The notes: generated from the letters alone by a model not told the origin. A DNA stretch of 64,000 nt from Nelumbo lutea (GCA_022828595.1 JAKGHH010000003.1:18042934-18106933); one strand, 5' to 3'; shown: positions 1 through 12,400, counted from the first letter of the stretch. A program made the numbers and translations.

Positions 1-1880
1 CAGCTTGAAAGGAGTATAAATACAAATATGTACATTATAAATATATACAAAACAATACAAAATACAAGATTTTGTATTTATATTATTGCTAAATAGAATT
101 TTAGGCTTAGTTTTTTTTTACAGTATAAATACAAAATTTAGAATTACCATTAACAAGAATTTGCACTGAACACATTTGCATCTATACTGTTCCCAAACGG
201 ATCCTTAAACTATATTTGTTCGCGGTATAAAATTACATTGATGGAGTTTAGTACTGATCGATTTAAAATTTGTGAACCATTATACTTTGAAAAAGTGATT
301 ATCGATGTAAATATTACATCGATTACGCCACTAAATATAAACTAAGAGTAAAGCTTTACACCAACTCTTATTTACATTGGCAAACAAATGAAGTCTTAGT
401 GTTTACCGACATAAATGGGGCGGGACCATTTTCTTCATTTGAATATCGAGCCCATTGGGCCGGACCCGCACGAAACTGAATCCATTATTGGTGGTTTGCC
501 CAATTGCCTTTTTGCTGTATACGCATCCAGAATGGTAGAATCTTGATTGGGGAGATCAGATGTGGTTGACCTGCTTTAAAATGGCCTCCAAGTAAACGAT
601 GGAATAATGAAGGCAATAACGAACCTTTATTTTTGGGGAAGGCCGTTGAAGTCATTTTCTCTCATTATTTTTCGTACAATATCATGATATAACGACGCTC
701 CCTAATTATCCCTTCAATGGCCTAAATAAATAAAGAATAGTGAAAATTTTTCACATTTTGGGTCTAGTGTTATTTTGATTTCAAATTTTATAATGTGATA
801 ATTTAGTATTTGAACTTCTAAAATATTTCAATTTAGTATCAACATCAATCATCTAAACATTGACAATAAATTAATAATTTTAAATCCTTACCTCTTTTAT
901 TGAAGAAGGTTGAGATCCAAATTATCCACTTAGACATACTCTTAACTTTTTTGAATAGAAAAAACAAGGATCTGGGATTATTAATATTTTGTCAATATTT
1001 AGATGATTGATAAAAAAGATTAAATAATACTCAAAAGATATTTGTATTTTTTTCAAATGCCACTTAACCATCCTCCTCTGTACATATTTTCCATCTTTCA
1101 GTTATGACTCATGACAATCCACAAAAGGGTAGTTAGGATGATGATAATCATCAAGATCAGCAACCTGTGCCTAGGCTATGTAACGGCGTATTCTTCGTGC
1201 ATTATTAAGCACTGGAATGAATCGAATTTGATATTTAGGTTCCGTTTGGGAAGCTGAAGTTTTGACTGAATTGCTTTCACTGAACCACTTTCCTTAGGAA
1301 GGTTTCTTTTCTAGTTTCTTGATTGAGCTGCTTCAATAATCTTCCAAACTAGCTTAATTAGAAAGTTGATTTACCAACTCAATGCAAGCCTTTTTCCCGC
1401 TTTTCGTGCTTTTTCATTAAATGTAGCTTCAGGGCTTTTTGTGTGCGGGGCTTACCTTCCAATTAGGGAGTGCTCACGGTTTGGTTAAATCATGGGTATT
1501 TTTGAAACTAAACCAGTATTACTAGCTTTTGAAAATTCCTCAACCAAAAATGAGCTGAATCAATCCGTTGACCAGTTTTGATTTTTGACCAATTTGATTT
1601 TTTGTTTTATATATATATATATATATCAATAGATAATTATAAAATATAATAGACTGGATTTGTGTGTGTAACGCCAGTTTTTTCAAAAACACCAAACCGT
1701 AACTGACTAACTAGATTTTTCAATTTGGTTTAGTTTTTAAGTTTTTCAATTTTTTTATAAACACCCCTACTTGCAATGCCAATGAATTAACATATATGGT
1801 TGTGCCACGTTGGATGAATGATAGTGGACGAGTGAGACAGTTCATCTAGTGACAAGGAATTCTTCTCTTGCGAGATGGAG
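1..1880. other. AT-rich intergenic DNA, no gene seen
   Basis: No credible reading frame is present on either strand. Bases 190-375 look like a degraded copy of the Tourist-type MITE found intact at 32649-32974: both carry repeated short 'tttacat..gatgta' stretches and a terminus resembling CCCAAACGGATCC. A short TA microsatellite lies near 1608-1626. A purine/pyrimidine-rich stretch at 1450-1760 has repeated 'aaccaaa..ggtt' motifs typical of decayed MITEs. Nothing else is recognised. Confidence 0.6.
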
Positions 1881-1934
1881 ATAGCTTTGGCTGTTGGGGC
1901 CAACAGCCTGTTGAAAGCGTTGTTGGACCTATTT

Positions 1935-2094
1935 GAGTCTGGATCTCCTGCCCACCAGAATTCTGTCCACATTTATCATAGTCACACATGGAGAACATCT
2001 CATTCTCGATGTTCTCGATTCACGGGGGGTAGTGTATTATGGGTAGGTGTGGGCAGAGTTCTCATGAGCAAGAGATCCGGAGTCCACCTATTCA
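1935..2094. repeat. Foldback MITE, copy 1
   Basis: The left arm (about 1935-1968) and right arm (about 2049-2094) are inverted repeats of each other. Both carry a GGATCTC(C/T)TGC core and an 'aga(a/g)(t/c)tctg(t/c)cc' segment. Related sequences flank it as imperfect direct repeats of about 40 bases ('ctgttgg(g)gccaaca' type, near 1890 and 2160). It belongs to the family of copies described at 2496, 2763, 4825, 16621, 31313, 33793 and 40785. Confidence 0.7.
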
Positions 2095-2204
2095 CGCTCA
2101 TTTCTTTTATTTTGGTCAAAATAAAATAGGAGAAAATTACTAATTTACAAAAAAACTTTGACTGTTGGGAGCCAACAATATAGGCTGTTGAGAGCATTTC
2201 TGAA

Positions 2205-2366
2205 GATGCCCCACATGCACATCTCAGTGTGCATTGGGTATATCTTCTGTAGTTGTCATTGGAGATGTCCCCAATACACAGTTAGGATGTGCTGTGGTGC
2301 TCACATGATCCGAATTCTAGATGTGATTGTAGTGCTCACACGATCCAAACTCTAGATGTGATTTGG
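2205..2366. repeat. Foldback MITE copy 2 with a 35-bp tandem duplication
   Basis: The inner arms 'tgtgcattgggtatatcttc' (near 2228) and 'ggagatgtccccaatacaca' (near 2262) pair with each other. To the right a 35-base unit beginning GTGCTCACA is repeated at 2297 and 2332 with few changes. Same foldback family as its neighbours. Confidence 0.6.
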
Positions 2367-2495
2367 TGATAGATGTTTTTCAGGGATGATACTGTTTGGA
2401 TGACCGTTCTAGATCAATCCCAATCTGATCACACATCAAATAGGACTATAGGAGCCCTGAAACCTTTGAGAACTGAGATGGATGATTATTTTGTC

Positions 2496-2667
2496 GAGTC
2501 CGGATCTCCTGCCCACGAGAACCCTGCCCACATCTACCCACAACACACTACACCCCATGAATTGGGAACATCTCCCCTTGCATAATACTATGCAGATGAT
2601 GAGATGTTCTTCATGTGTGGCTGCGGTAAACGTGGGCAGGGTTCTCGTAGGCAGGAGATCCGGACTC
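2496..2667. repeat. Foldback MITE copy 3, near-perfect hairpin
   Basis: The terminal arms are about 36 bases each (2496-2531 and 2632-2667). By eye they are inverted repeats with a single mismatch, starting GAGTCCGGATCTCCTGCC. The loop region contains a second pairing (GGGAACATCTCC against GAGATGTTC). The arms of this copy look the least decayed in the window, so it may be the youngest. Confidence 0.8.
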
Positions 2668-2762
2668 TATTTTGTCATTAGCTTTTTTTTGTCAAATTCT
2701 GTTCTGCTCTGCTTCCACCGAAATCAGATTCAGTCAGTGCAGAACCTGTTCCAACAGCCATT

Positions 2763-2838
2763 ATAGCCTTGCATTGGAAATATTTCCCCATGAAATAAAG
2801 CACAGAAGTATGGAGATGTTCCCGATGCAAGGCTGTAA
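2763..2838. repeat. Foldback repeat copy 4, short form
   Basis: 'atagccttgcattggaaat' at about 2763 pairs with 'gatgttcccgatgcaaggct' at about 2815-2836. Only the inner core of the foldback family is present. Confidence 0.6.
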
Positions 2839-3403
2839 GGACTGTTTGAATAGTGTTCAAATGGGCTTTGCACTGATTGAAGCCGATCTCACTTCCATCA
2901 CCCACCCAACACTTGGGCTGTTTTTGGTTTGAAAGAAAGGTTAAGGAAACCTGTTTGGCAAAATTGACATCAGCAAAACCAAAATTTTCCAATTTCCATT
3001 GCATAGAAGATCGGTCGGTCCAGAAACAAATCCGATATAATAATTTAATTTCTACAAAAACAGATATAATAACTATATTTAAAAATATAACGATATATAG
3101 AAAATTTATGAAAGAATGGCATTATCTTTAATATCCTATATTTATTGGATTAAACAAAAATAAGAATGACAAATAAGAACATTTTTCTTGGATAATAATG
3201 CAAAAAAAAGGAGAAAAGTGAAGTCATATCTAACCCGTAACCCTTTGATTAGGTCAAAAAATACAGTTCAATTGGCTGGATAATCGAGTTGTTGCTGAGC
3301 CAATGACTTTTTTTTTTTTTTACAAATAAGCAATTCAATGGTGAAATGAACCCAAAATTCTAGCCAGATAACAGATCAACTGGTCCAATTGGCCAATCTA
3401 TAC

Positions 3404-4140
3404 TAATAAAAGTGTGAATACGTCTTATTTTATGGAATTTTTGTTGGACAGAATTTAACTCTTGATCTTTTGTTATCATGGGTAAATTTGTACTTTAATA
3501 AAAAAAGATTTTATTGAGACAATAAACCCAATGAGCAACATCTATGCATAGAAAATTTAAAACATCATCTATATCTATACTACTATTAAAAGTGTGAAAT
3601 TTGAATAACCACTTCTCTCCTTATTTAAATTTCCCTCATTAAATCTTATATTTAAGTTATTAACTCCTATTAACATTCATTGATCTTTTCGAATTTTATA
3701 CCCTAATTTTTTAATTTGGTCCCTCTCTGACTGTAATGATAGAAATGTAATTTGAATAACCACTTCTCTCCTTATTTAAATTTCCCTCATTAAATCTTAT
3801 ATTTAAGGTATTAACTCCTATTAACATTCATTGATCTTTTTGAATTTTATACCCCAATTTTTTAATTTGGTCCCTCTCTAACTGAAATGATAGAAATGTA
3901 ATTTGAATAAACACTTCTCTCCTTATTTAAGTTTCCCTCATTAAATCTTATATTTAAGGTATTAACTCCTATTAACATTCATTGATCTTTTCGAATTTTA
4001 TACTCTCTCTAATTTTGAGAATAAAAAATGTAATTTGAACTAATACATTTCTCCACATTCAATTCCATCTCATTAAGTCTTATATTTAGAGTATTAACTC
4101 TATTATTTCATTGAATCCTATATTAACTAACCATATTAAA
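3404..4140. repeat. 151-bp tandem repeat, about 3.5 copies, with Helitron-like leading ends
   Basis: A unit starting TTTGAATAACCACTTCTC begins at 3600, 3751 and 3902, a spacing of 151 bases. A shortened fourth copy starts near 4034 and lacks about 20 bases. Just upstream, 'tctatactaataaaag' (near 3402) and 'tctatactactattaaaag' (near 3575) resemble the 5' ends of plant Helitrons, which start with TC and insert after A. No 3' hairpin-CTRR end was located. The tandem repeat is seen directly; the Helitron link is inferred. Confidence 0.65.
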
Positions 4141-4824
4141 GAAAAATAAGCGTGATAAAGAATAATTGTTTTATTGGTGATAGAAATAAAATACAAATTT
4201 AAAGATAACCCAAAATTGGAATTGTTTTCGTATTTGGTGGAGAATCAACAATTCAACCTTTTGGATCAAACTGTGTTCACCTTCGATGTCATAGTTAATC
4301 AATAACAAAACTTTAAAAAATATGAGAACATACAAAGTATAAAAATACAAAAAAAAAAAGTAGTAGAAAACATTTGGGCACATTTCTAATATTGTATACT
4401 CACCATAGTGTGATAAATAAGAATAATTTAAATATACAAATATAAAAAAATATAAAAAATTTGAAAATATATTATTTACTAACATTATAATCATCATCAC
4501 CAAAAATTGCCACATACAAAGTAAGTGCATAATTAGTACTTTGATAAAAAATTAAAAACACTTCTACTGACAATCTAACATGGTTATTTGACTAAATTTC
4601 TCACATAGTAAAAAGGAAAAGACCGGGTAATTGTGGCAAATATGCTTAATCTTGTTTGCTATGCTGATTAGGTACAAGCCTTTCTTGTAATTTTTCTTAT
4701 CTCAGGTTATGTGAAACTCACATAGAGAGGAAACATCATTTTGGCATTTCCGTTGTTGTATTTCGATTTTGCCTATGTTGGTGTGCTGTTTGAACAACAA
4801 AACACAATGAACAAGAGAATTCAA
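4141..4824. other. AT-rich intergenic DNA
   Basis: Long A/T runs and no supported gene. A minus-strand frame of 119 codons (4171-4530) is nearly all F/I/L/Y, as expected from AT-rich DNA read in a chance frame. Confidence 0.5.
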
Positions 4825-4957
4825 ATCAGCCCCTCACAACGCCCCCACATCCCGCCCTGTAATATTTCCCAATAATAATACGAGAAAGGATGATGTCATC
4901 AGGAGATGTTCTCGATACACGGCAGAGATGTGCTGTGAGATGTTGTGGGGGGCTGAT
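4825..4957. repeat. Foldback MITE copy 5
   Basis: The left end ATCAGCCCCTCACAAC (4825) pairs with the right end GTTGTGGGGGGCTGAT (ending 4957). Inside is the family core 'ggagatgttctcgatacacg'. Boundaries are estimated from the pairing. Confidence 0.7.
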
Positions 4958-6980
4958 TCGATCTCTGAACAAGGGTGAAATGTGGCTTGAAAGGTGATGT
5001 GGCAAAAACATGAAACTCAGCTTCCACCGGTGACCGGTCAAAAGCCTGAAAAGCAGGATTCCAAATTTTCAACAACTATCCCAACATCCCCGAAAAAAGT
5101 AGTTAATATAACTTTTGTTGTCCATACCGGCTTATTGTATAGCCCTTAGCCTTTACTTCACCTTCCCCGCTGTATGCCCACTTCTGGAATCTGGATACGG
5201 CCCTAAATGACAAGCTTCCTACAATTTTCTACTTTTTTATTCTTCAACTGGAAGCTCTGCTCCAATCACATATTGACAACTGGATATATGATTCAGAAAG
5301 CACGTTCTTATGATCTTATCTATTATATGATGGTTGATGCAAACCATCAAACTGGAAACATGGCAATGTACTGAGGATGATGCCGATCTCATGAATGACA
5401 GAAGAGCTTTCGTTTTGGGCCCCATCTGGCTCTACCTAACAATACAAAATTGGGCCCCACAGAAAGCTACTGGAAAATTTGGTAAATGAGCACAGACCGG
5501 ATTGGGCTTTTTCCTGTTCATGGTGTAGTTGATTTCACAGGAGTACGCTAGAAGAGTGGTGGAGTCAATCTCAGTTGACCCGGATTTTACCCGTTCACTA
5601 CATGACCACTTCCATCCGGACCAATTCAAACCAATTCGACTCGAATCTGTCTCTCACCTCTCAGCTGTCAAACAGTGTTGCTACCATTGTTATCCTTAAG
5701 GATGCAAAAGGATTGGATTCAAATCGGATATGTCTACATCCAAATTTCATTCATTAATACTTGGACTTGAATCCTATCTCATCAGTCAGATTCGGATTTG
5801 GATTTCATATATCATGAATAAAATGATTTAAGAATAACTTCTATGAGATCTGAACCTGTGACTCTTTAGTAAATCATACAACATTCACACCAACTCTAAT
5901 AGATAATATTAATTCCATCACATGTAGATGTATTCACATATTATCAAATCGGATTGGGTTGGGGGTGGATCCATATTTGATCCAATTAAAAAAAAAAAAA
6001 GTAAAATAAAATGCCTAAATAAGACCACCACTCCTGTCCTGCACAAGCTGGGATGAGCTTGAGATTAACTTGATTCCCATATGCATCAACCACACAGACA
6101 CACACATAGAGACACAGTCGTGCTAAAAGGCGAAAAAAGAAAAGAAGAAGAGAAAAGAAAGTAAGATGGTGAGCACTGTAGAACCATGTAGCCTTGAGAA
6201 TAAAGATATATGAATGAATACTCCTTAGAAAGTTAAAGAAAGACATCAACATATAGAAGTGTGATGGGTTGTCATGTTTTATGGTAGGTGACTAAACAAC
6301 CACCTTTGAGTTCACATGCCATATTCTATATTATAAAATGCTCAAGTCTCATCAACATTGTTTCCTCATTACTTGATAACTCATCCAAACCTAGGAGTCT
6401 CCGATTCCAAGGTAGAGCAACCAATTTACAAGACCTCTCGTGTTCTCAAGATAATCTAATTACTGTAACAGAACAGAACACTTCCAGTAGAAATTATCTG
6501 CCTTGATTTAATGGCTTTTATTTGCTAAAAGAACTTGGAGAATTTAGCACATCCCCTTCTAGTATTGTTGGTAGAACTCAGCTATCTTCCCTCTAAAGAT
6601 GAATTCAAATCCCATAATTAGGATGCATCTGTCAGAGCAACAGGTTAACTGAATTCAATAATTTGAATAAGCTCTACCGAAATAAGAAGATAAAGTAGGT
6701 TATCCCAGTTAAAGTTAATGATGGAAGTAACCAACATGGACATTGCAATGCAATGGTATGAGTATCTGTCTCATCTGTCTCAAACATCAATGGATTTGCA
6801 TGGATGAGCTTGAAATTTGACTCTGCTTATCCAAGACAGAGAGAAAAGGGCAATCTGAATTTGCATTGATGGCTGTAATCAGGGAAAGTTAGACTGAAAG
6901 AAGAAATGTAAACGCCAATTACAGTATATAGTTTCAAATTGAGACATATTGATGAACTTGAAATATTGTGACAATGTTGC
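4958..6980. other. Intergenic DNA downstream of the zinc-finger gene
   Basis: No gene supported. Short frames of 60-90 codons lack recognisable domains and overlap one another on both strands. Confidence 0.5.
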
Positions 6981-6986
6981 TTTATT
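6981..6986 (-). terminator. Possible poly(A) signal of the zinc-finger gene
   Basis: TTTATT on plus reads AATAAA on minus, about 240 bases past the stop codon of the zinc-finger gene. The distance is normal for a plant 3' UTR. The assignment is inferred from position only. Confidence 0.4.
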
Positions 6987-7222
6987 CTCAGATTGGAAAA
7001 CATAGAAGAGGAAAAAGGAAAAAAGAGCTCAAGAACCAGGATAAGAAAAGTAAAATGCTACTTAGAAGCTTTTAAGCAGCAAAGAGAACTATTACTAATT
7101 ACCTCCATAGGGCATATTGTTGAATACGTAAAGAATTAATGAAATAATATCCACCAACTTGTCTGTACACTCTTGAATCTTCATGAGAACCGCAGTAAGC
7201 ATCAGTTTACTGGAAGTAAGCA

Positions 7223-8971
7223 TCAGTTGGAGATCATACCTACCATAGCCTCATGTTTGTGGTTGCTTCCAACCCACCATGGGTTAAACCCAACGCGGCC
7301 ACTGGAATCTTCCTCAATAGGAGCAGGGAGATTGAGATCAAGTAGATCACGAATCTCAGGAAGCTGTTGCTGAATTACAATGGTCTGATTGCCTCTGGCT
7401 TCAGAGCCCCCAACCAAATGGGACCGTTTGTGGCCACCCAAAGCTTGGCCTGATGAGAAAACCTTGAAGCAGATTGGGCACTCATGCCCCTTACTCTTCT
7501 TTGGTCCAGAACTTGCCTCCACACTGGCAGCAACATCTCGATCTATAATGTTCTCATTACTGCAAGACCTAACAAGCTTACTGTCAGCTGTTGGCTCAGG
7601 AGAAGCATCTGTTTCAATGCTATTATCACTGCTGTCAACCTTTGATGCAAAACATCCTTTGACCTTCTTGTGGCTGGCCCTGTGGCCTCCAAGAGCCTGA
7701 TAAGAATGGAAGATCTTGTTGCAAGTAGTGCACTCAAACCTGCTTTTCTTTTGACTGTCTCCGCAGGCTTCAGAATCCAAAGCATCATATTTTTTCTTCT
7801 TGCAGAAGTCTCCTCCCAATTCAGGAACATAAGCATCAGTTCTGGTTCTCTTGCTCGAATTGTACTTCTTATACTCCCAATTAGTCCGATCCCTTCCAGT
7901 TTCCTTAGTAGAACGTTTCCCCAATTCAGCTTCAGAATACTTCAGTTTACCCTTCTTAGGACTGAGCTTGTTTTTGTTACAGGAATCCTTCCTTAATTCC
8001 ATATCTGACAACTCAAAGCCAGCTATTTTATCCATCTTAGGCTTCTTAAATTCATCATCCATGGGAAACCCAACAAGAGAAACTTCGGATTCCGCTTTCT
8101 TGATCCCACTCCTCAAAACCCCAGAATTGGAAGCACCACATTCAGATCTTCCCTTCTGAACATGAGCATTCTCAGGATCTGAAGCACCAGATTCTAACCT
8201 TCTTTCTCTTGGTTTCTTCATCTTCATAGTTTCATCTCCATAAGAAGTAAAACCCGTGCCTCCTTTTCTAGTAACCTGCTTATGGAAACCTGATGATCTA
8301 GCTTCTAAAACTACAGAATTATTATCAGAATACTCTGCAACCGAATTCAATCCACCCCAATGACCCACATCCCTAGACAGCATCATCAAACATATGGCCA
8401 CCTCTTCTTGTTCTTGCTCAATATCCGAGACAGAAGAAGAAGCGTTAGCAAAAGAGAAAGAAGATGAAGTTGAAATTGTCTTGTACCTCATTCTTCTTGA
8501 TCTCCTCCTCCGCCTCGGGGCGGCAGCTTCGTTGTCAGATTGGCTGTCCATGACCAGCTTTTGATTTTCATCGGTCCATGAATCATCCTCCAAGCTTTCG
8601 CAGATCCTCTCTCTCTCGGAGTGACATCTCATGTGACCAAAGAGAGCTTTCCATGACTGAAAGCCTTTACCGCATTCTTTACATGCCTTCCCTTCACGCA
8701 GAGCACCGTCTTTTGAACCCGAAAGCCTCCAAGTCTTCTTGGGATTCTCTCTGAGGCCATAGCCAACATGACCACCAGCTTCAGAACACATGTAGTTGTT
8801 ACTGTTTCTTTCGCCGTTCACAGAAGATACCTTTTTCCTGGTAAGCTTCTCGTCAGTTTCAACTGAATTCATCGTCATATGAGACCTCATATGACCTCCG
8901 AGGGACCTTCCACAGGAGAAAGTCTTCTTACAGAACTTGCATAAATGCTTCTGTTCTTGGTGTTCTTCCAT
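7223..8971 (-). CDS. C2H2 zinc-finger transcriptional repressor, ZAT4/ZAT9-like
   Basis: An intact, apparently intronless coding region of 582 residues starting at a true ATG (8969-8971). Four C2H2 fingers are visible: C11/C14/H27/H31, C97/C100/H113/H117, C414/C417/H430/H434 and C498/C501/H514/H518. Fingers 3 and 4 carry the plant-specific QALGGH helix motif; finger 1 has the variant RSLGGH and finger 2 KALFGH. A basic run RRRRRSRR (153-160) is a likely nuclear signal. VAICLMMLSRD (191-201) matches the conserved leucine-rich box of this subfamily. LDLNLP (544-549) is an EAR repression motif. By family knowledge this is a nuclear DNA-binding repressor of stress or developmental genes. The roughly 300-residue gap between fingers 2 and 3 is polar, charged and probably disordered. 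The individual ZAT orthologue cannot be fixed without a tree. Confidence 0.93.
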   Translation of the reverse strand: MEEHQEQKHLCKFCKKTFSCGRSLGGHMRSHMTMNSVETDEKLTRKKVSSVNGERNSNNYMCSEAGGHVGYGLRENPKKTWRLSGSKDGALREGKACKECGKGFQSWKALFGHMRCHSERERICESLEDDSWTDENQKLVMDSQSDNEAAAPRRRRRSRRMRYKTISTSSSFSFANASSSVSDIEQEQEEVAICLMMLSRDVGHWGGLNSVAEYSDNNSVVLEARSSGFHKQVTRKGGTGFTSYGDETMKMKKPRERRLESGASDPENAHVQKGRSECGASNSGVLRSGIKKAESEVSLVGFPMDDEFKKPKMDKIAGFELSDMELRKDSCNKNKLSPKKGKLKYSEAELGKRSTKETGRDRTNWEYKKYNSSKRTRTDAYVPELGGDFCKKKKYDALDSEACGDSQKKSRFECTTCNKIFHSYQALGGHRASHKKVKGCFASKVDSSDNSIETDASPEPTADSKLVRSCSNENIIDRDVAASVEASSGPKKSKGHECPICFKVFSSGQALGGHKRSHLVGGSEARGNQTIVIQQQLPEIRDLLDLNLPAPIEEDSSGRVGFNPWWVGSNHKHEAMVGMISN

Positions 8972-9097
8972 CGACTACTTCGGCAGTAACAATACCAAAA
9001 ATCGAGAAACCCAGATCAGGAAACCAGATGAGAGCTCAAACCTAATGGAGAAGTCCAACAGAGTGCTTCAATTCCGGCCTCCTTCCATCGAAACAAC

Positions 9098-9298
9098 CTA
9101 AATGCTAAACAAACAGAGGAAACCACATAAGTTCAGATCAGACGAGCAAAGAAAGAGCTCAAATCTGTTAACAAAATCGAATCAGATCACGGGTTTTTTT
9201 AACTTCTTTAACTGATCAAAGAAGAACCCATCTCGGATTCCGAGGTCACTGTGACCAAGAACAAGATCTGATGCACATAAAACCACTGAAATCGGTAC
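9098..9298 (-). other. Probable 5'-UTR intron of the zinc-finger gene
   Basis: On minus, AG|GTACC at 9298 gives a donor and TTTAG|GTTG at 9098 gives an acceptor. This would remove 201 bases from the leader and leave about 126 leader bases before the ATG. Inferred from splice consensus only. Confidence 0.45.
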
Positions 9299-9476
9299 CT
9301 TTCCTCTTACTCTCCCTGGGCGGTTGAAAATCAAATTCGAAGAGATGGGTCCGTGACATTAGTTGTTGAAAAAAAAGAAGCAATGAATAGGCCAGAGAAG
9401 AAATTAAAACTATAAAGAAAGAAGAGAGCTTTCTGCTATCGCTCTGTCCCTCCCTCTTCTTTGGTGCTGCCTATGG

Positions 9477-9484
9477 CTATATTT
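9477..9484 (-). promoter_or_regulatory. Possible TATA box of the zinc-finger gene
   Basis: AAATATAG on minus, about 510 bases upstream of the ATG. A start site near 9450 would give a first leader exon of about 150 bases ending at the proposed donor. Confidence 0.4.
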
Positions 9485-9499
9485 GGAGGAGAAATCCAT

Positions 9500-12400
9500 G
9501 CATGGAAGCAAAGAAAAAAAAGAGGAAAGGAAAGATTAGCAGCACGTGTACACAACTGAGAATCCTACGCCATTCCATCGTACGGCTGGAATTTCTCTAT
9601 TTCAGAAGCTCTGGGCCTTGGAGAGCCCACTTAGAACTAACTACCCCCAACCATTTCTTCCCTTGTCTTGCTCTCCAGACCCACACAGACACAGGTGAGG
9701 ACGTCAGTGGTTCAAAACTTCAAATCAATTGTCCAACCGTTATTTTTGTAGACTTTCTCATTTTTTTTTCCATCCCTTTACCATTTATTATCAATAAACA
9801 CCTACTTCTTCAGTTTTTCCCTTTATTATTCTCTTAATTAAATCACTGTTTGCTAACATCTGCCATGTTTCAAGCTTACCCAGAATTTTAATTTATATAT
9901 TAACTCAAGATTATTGAGTTTTATGTGGTTTGAAGACTTTAGAAGCAACCCAGAAAATGAAAATTAAAAAAAAAAAAGGCAAAGAAGACTTTGGAAACTA
10001 CAACACAAAGCCCCTCTTTGATCTTGACTATTTTATTGATGTTGGGTTTCTGAGGAATTTGGATGTTTGTTTCTGACGCGCGCGCATACAGTATATCCAC
10101 TGATACCTTGTCACAGATTGGCCAACAGCGCTGGGCGCTAGGATCTGACTTCTGAGAAACGGTGCCGGCCTTCAATGCTCTAACCGTAAAGAAAGTGTCT
10201 TGTGTAAACAACTGTCAGATAGAAGTAGACTTTAATGGGTTGATGGGGTTGGTTCCCTCCTCCCGTCCTCCGGTCTTCCTCAGCCATCTCCGTGGAAAAC
10301 CAGACCGAAGGGTCCGAAGCCCCCCACATGCGAATGCGAGGTCTCACCACTTAACTGTATAGGATTGTGTCAAAGAGGTCGGCTCTCATGCCAATTCAAG
10401 GTTGGATCCGAGCAATGAGCAGAGCACAATTGAATGCCACAATGTGGCACCTCACATCCAGGCAACTTGGTTAAATCATAGCTCATTAATTCTTTCTTCA
10501 TCTTGACGATATTTGGCTGGAGTCAAACATGTCGCATTGCAGAGTTGCAGTACACCAACTGGCCAAACTTCTGAAGAACTGCTCATTCTCGCTTGCATTT
10601 CTGATCTTCTCTCAACAGTTCCAACCTCCAGTTTTAACTTTTAATTGGTCTAATCAAACAATCAGTGTTCAATGTTATTTGGGGTGGACAGAGAATGAAC
10701 ATATATAGAAGCTCAGTTCAAGAAAGAAATTGTTCAATTTTTTTTTTTTGTTTTTTTTAATTGATGAACAGGGAGACCTTTTTGGGGAACAAAATGATTG
10801 AAGAGGGGTTTGGTGTATCTTTTGCATCTTTCAAATATTTGAACAATTAATTATTTTTTATTAATTTTTTAGTGTGTCTCAAATAACAAATACTCTTATT
10901 TCGCCACCAAAAAAGAACAGAAGAAAAACTGTTTGATGCCTACTTTTCTCTAACACACAAGAAAGATGATCGAGTGGAGTGTAACACAAAATTACTAATG
11001 GAGAGAAGGTTGGAAGTTGGAACTCACGCTTCTACTTGCATATACTTAATATTTGATAAATCACAGTTGGTATAAAGAGATGATGGAAGGTTGGTACTGG
11101 TGGTGAAAATTGCCACGTGGCAAGCATATTTGTGAATCATATAGGAATGGACCCACTTTCCATGCACAGTTGCATACCGTATTTGACACTATCTTACATA
11201 CCGAGTCAACACCTTCCATCAATGATGCTTGCTTACATTGACAGCTTGACCTTTTCCCAGGAAAGGTTGCCGCGCACTGTCCTCTAGTATAAACTATTAA
11301 CATTCTTAAGAAGAGATCAAGATAAGATGCAATATTTATACTTCTTGGCCCGACTAGCCTAGCTCTATTTCCAGTCTTGGACGACCGTCTGATCAGGTTT
11401 TTATTTTGTCGCATTTGGGTCCAGAATTTCATAGCCCTGAACCATTTTCACCCACGCGTCATGGGCCTGATTCGGGCTATTTTTTGGGGTCTCTTTTTCT
11501 GGAGCCTGCTTATCTCTTTTACTTGAACCTTGGCCGGTTGCCGTGATGGCCAGCTTTGACCTGATCGTTCTCACCTTTTCACTTGACTTCACTGCTTGAA
11601 CTGGGCGTGTGGGCCGTGGGCAATTGACCATACATCTAACATCAAAAGTTTATGAAGAAGTTTCTGGGCCGGGCCAAAAACTGTGTTTTAACGTGTTGCC
11701 ATGATTGAATGGGTTTGGTCCCAGCTTACTTCCCAGAGCGAAAAAATAGGCCCATGATTCAAGGGCGACCTTTCACATTTAATTATTTTGCAGAGATATA
11801 GGGGTTGAGTAGCTGAATGTGACAGCTGACGAAGCAACATTTTAGCCACGTGTCCTACTCTGCTTGAGGTGCCAACGTGTCGTGGGCACATGGCATGGTC
11901 CCATACTGTTTTCTTATTTGGTTAGTTAGAATCAGGCCAGCCTGAACCCAACACGTTGCATTTTTTTAAGGTAACAGCAAAGTGGATACACTGCTTATAT
12001 TTTATACACAAAACTTTGTAATCAATTCATAGCCGAGTTTTGGTGGTTGGCCTCCTAGGCAGTTGAATCAAGTAATGAGTAGTGACAACACTGACCCACA
12101 AAGCTACAATTTGAAGCTTCAAGAATATAATTCACATAGGGACAAGAGAATCTCTCAATTAGGCCCAAAGTACTTAAAAATAAAAATAATAAAGAAAAGA
12201 AAGCTCATTGACTAGAAGACTCTCTGGTTGGATTTTTTCTGTGGTAATACATATAAAGGTGCATGTGGACTAGATGGATCTTTATGGTGCTGTTGTTTTA
12301 GGCAACCATCACAGTAATTTGTCTCTGAACTTTTTTAGTAAAACTATGGTGTGGGTTCAAGTAACCAGAATTTAGATCGAGTATGACTTGTCTTTTCCAA

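Noticed and set aside
7389..8159. Several plus frames opposite the zinc-finger gene
   Set aside because: Antisense shadows of an intact conserved gene.
11061..11891. Minus frames of 67-123 codons between the zinc-finger gene and the LINE
   Set aside because: No recognised motif, overlapping phases and no splice pattern.
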